Origin: Mansonella perstans
Taxonomy: Eukaryota; Nematoda; Chromadorea; Rhabditida; Onchocercidae
Assembly (NCBI GenBank): GCA_037074765.1
Contig: JBAMDO010000093.1
Coordinates: 124,001-188,000 of the forward strand
DNA: 64,000 bases
Direction of reading: 5' to 3'
The notes below the pieces were generated by a model. The model did not search any database, was not told the DNA's origin, and worked only from the letters and a program-made list of their open reading frames with translations. Positions 62,924 through 64,000 of this stretch are shown in pieces (positions within the stretch are counted from its first letter, which is position 1; the number at the start of each line of letters is the position of its first letter). The position numbers and the translations under genes are program-made.

Positions 62924-63285
62924 CTTTTGGCTGTGTGCAGTACGACGATTACTTGGTCGGTTTGCAGAGACGCAAGAAAGCTAGAAGAAATGAATTTTCA
63001 AAATGCGTCATTCGTAATCAAAAGCTGTCATTGAGCTAGTAAAAAAGATTGCTTGTCTGGTAGCAGCAGTTTTTTGAGCGCTGAAGGCCATTCGCTGATT
63101 TCGTTTCGTCGATATGTGCTGATTCTCTGCCGATTTCACTGATTGTGTTTTTCCCCTGAAAGAACCTTGGAGCAAAAAGTGGAATATTAATGGTTTTATT
63201 AGTAATAAACAACAATATTAGTTATTTAACTGATTAATATGTTTTCTGCAAGGTTCATATGTTCTGCAAAACTCTTTGCTAAGGC
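62924..63285. other. Upstream region of the kinase gene
   Basis: No exon seen. The 362-base distance between a probable upstream stop (63286) and the kinase ATG is compatible with either a compact promoter or a nematode operon, but no clear pyrimidine-rich acceptor lies just before the ATG. Confidence 0.4.
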
Positions 63286-63433
63286 TCAATTATCATTAAT
63301 CTTTTTTTTAAGAGTCCTAAATCGCAATATAATGCTTTGATTGCGATTTGGTCGCGCACCACCCCCAACGACATTTAACATGTCCTGGGACGAGCTACTT
63401 TCTACTATCACTTCCATAGCATTAAAAAGTGTT
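63286..63433 (-). CDS. Candidate last exon of an unidentified gene
   Basis: After a TTATTTCAG acceptor (intron end at 63434) a 148-base open segment on the - strand reads TLFNAMEVIVESSSSQDML..., passes a Gly/Arg/Asn stretch (VVGGGARPNRNQS), and ends LRFRTLKKKINDN at a stop. Amino-acid content is protein-like and GC content is above local background. A possible preceding exon near 63500 (MRKAVDILK, GTAAAT donor) does not fit in phase, so upstream exons remain unknown; they would lie between 63440 and the window end or beyond. Confidence 0.3.
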
Positions 63434-64000
63434 CTGAAATAACCAGAAGGGAAATTTGTTCTTCAAAACAAATTAGAACCAGTTAAGAGGCTGTGTCAGT
63501 GATTTACTTTCAAGATATCCACAGCTTTTCTCATTTGACAAATTCAATGTTTACTTTGCAATTTACTTGCTAACCCGCAGTACATACTTCTGGAAAAATG
63601 GCATGATTGAGTCCTTTTTCGACTGTTCAAATGAAAAAAAATGAGACGTTCAGATGCATGCAATCATTTATATGACTAATGTAAAAATTTGCCATAATAT
63701 GCAAATGATGATAATAGCGCGAATTAAAAATTCGCGTTCTACATTAAGTTAATAATATTGGAAGAACATTTCAAGAAGCAAACTTCTAGGAATAAGTAGA
63801 AAAGTGTATATTTTTACTAGAAAAAGCTAAACATCAAACATTTTAATCCTTGGTGTTACCCACAACAAATACAATGAAGAGTTCAAGATTAAGTTTTCAT
63901 ATTTCAATAAAATTTCATTTTTAGATTTAGACTATCACTGATAAGTAATCAAAAAAAAAAACAAATGATCACGGAACGCTGACGTCAATTCAGAAAAGCA
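63434..64000. other. Right edge, no supported gene
   Basis: AT-rich DNA, probably introns or flank of the gene whose last exon may be at 63286-63433. A small inverted repeat (GCGAATTAAAAATTCGC, 63718-63734) is present. Confidence 0.4.

Noticed and set aside
1..64000. tRNA, rRNA, CRISPR or bacterial (Wolbachia-type) inserts
   Set aside because: No cloverleaf with A and B boxes, no rRNA-like block, no regular repeat-spacer array and no intron-free bacterial-style ORF was found.

Overview
This window is nuclear DNA from a nematode. It is AT-rich, with genes broken into many small exons by short introns that begin GT (one begins GC) and end in a TTTCAG-like acceptor. The gene content fits: a cuticlin-type ZP protein, an nematode-style divergent casein-kinase-1/TTBK-like kinase, a five-domain Staufen, a three-KH hnRNP K protein and TRAPPC9. 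Base composition and gene style suggest a parasitic spirurid or filarial worm, but nothing here fixes the species. I see no bacterial, viral or transposon gene that I can support. All multi-exon models below were spliced by hand from the raw sequence, and reading phase was checked at each junction.

Left part (1-24.3 kb). A ZP-domain cuticlin-like gene runs leftward from 2806 and leaves the window at base 1. About 9 kb of gene-poor DNA follows. Then come two RNA-binding protein genes on the + strand, 1.2 kb apart: an hnRNP K homologue (12.4-16.4 kb; three KH domains) and a Staufen homologue (17.65-24.2 kb; five dsRBDs, the second split by a proline-rich insertion, with one GC-AG intron).

Middle part (24.3-43.4 kb). 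About 10 kb with only scattered, weak exon candidates, the best being a Lys/Glu-rich cluster on the - strand near 27.5-28.0 kb. Next is a + strand cluster encoding polytopic membrane proteins that I do not recognise. One is a ~506-residue protein that looks like three four-helix modules in series (34.2-38.0 kb). One is a single four-helix protein with a Tyr-rich tail (38.3-40.6 kb). The last is the 3' end of another multi-helix protein, receptor-like in appearance (41.5-43.4 kb). This cluster is the least explained coding DNA in the window.

Right part (43.9-64 kb), all on the - strand. TRAPPC9 (TRAPP vesicle-tethering subunit, 24 exons, 1207 residues) spans 43.9-53.75 kb. A probable NOL11-like nucleolar protein spans 55.4-58.8 kb or a little further; one of its inferred introns begins AT instead of GT. 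A divergent CK1/TTBK-like kinase of 363 residues spans 59.8-62.9 kb. A single candidate terminal exon of another gene lies at 63.3-63.4 kb. These genes serve different cell processes (cuticle, RNA localisation, trafficking, ribosome biogenesis, signalling), and I see no shared pathway. Several near-perfect inverted repeats sit in introns and intergenic DNA.
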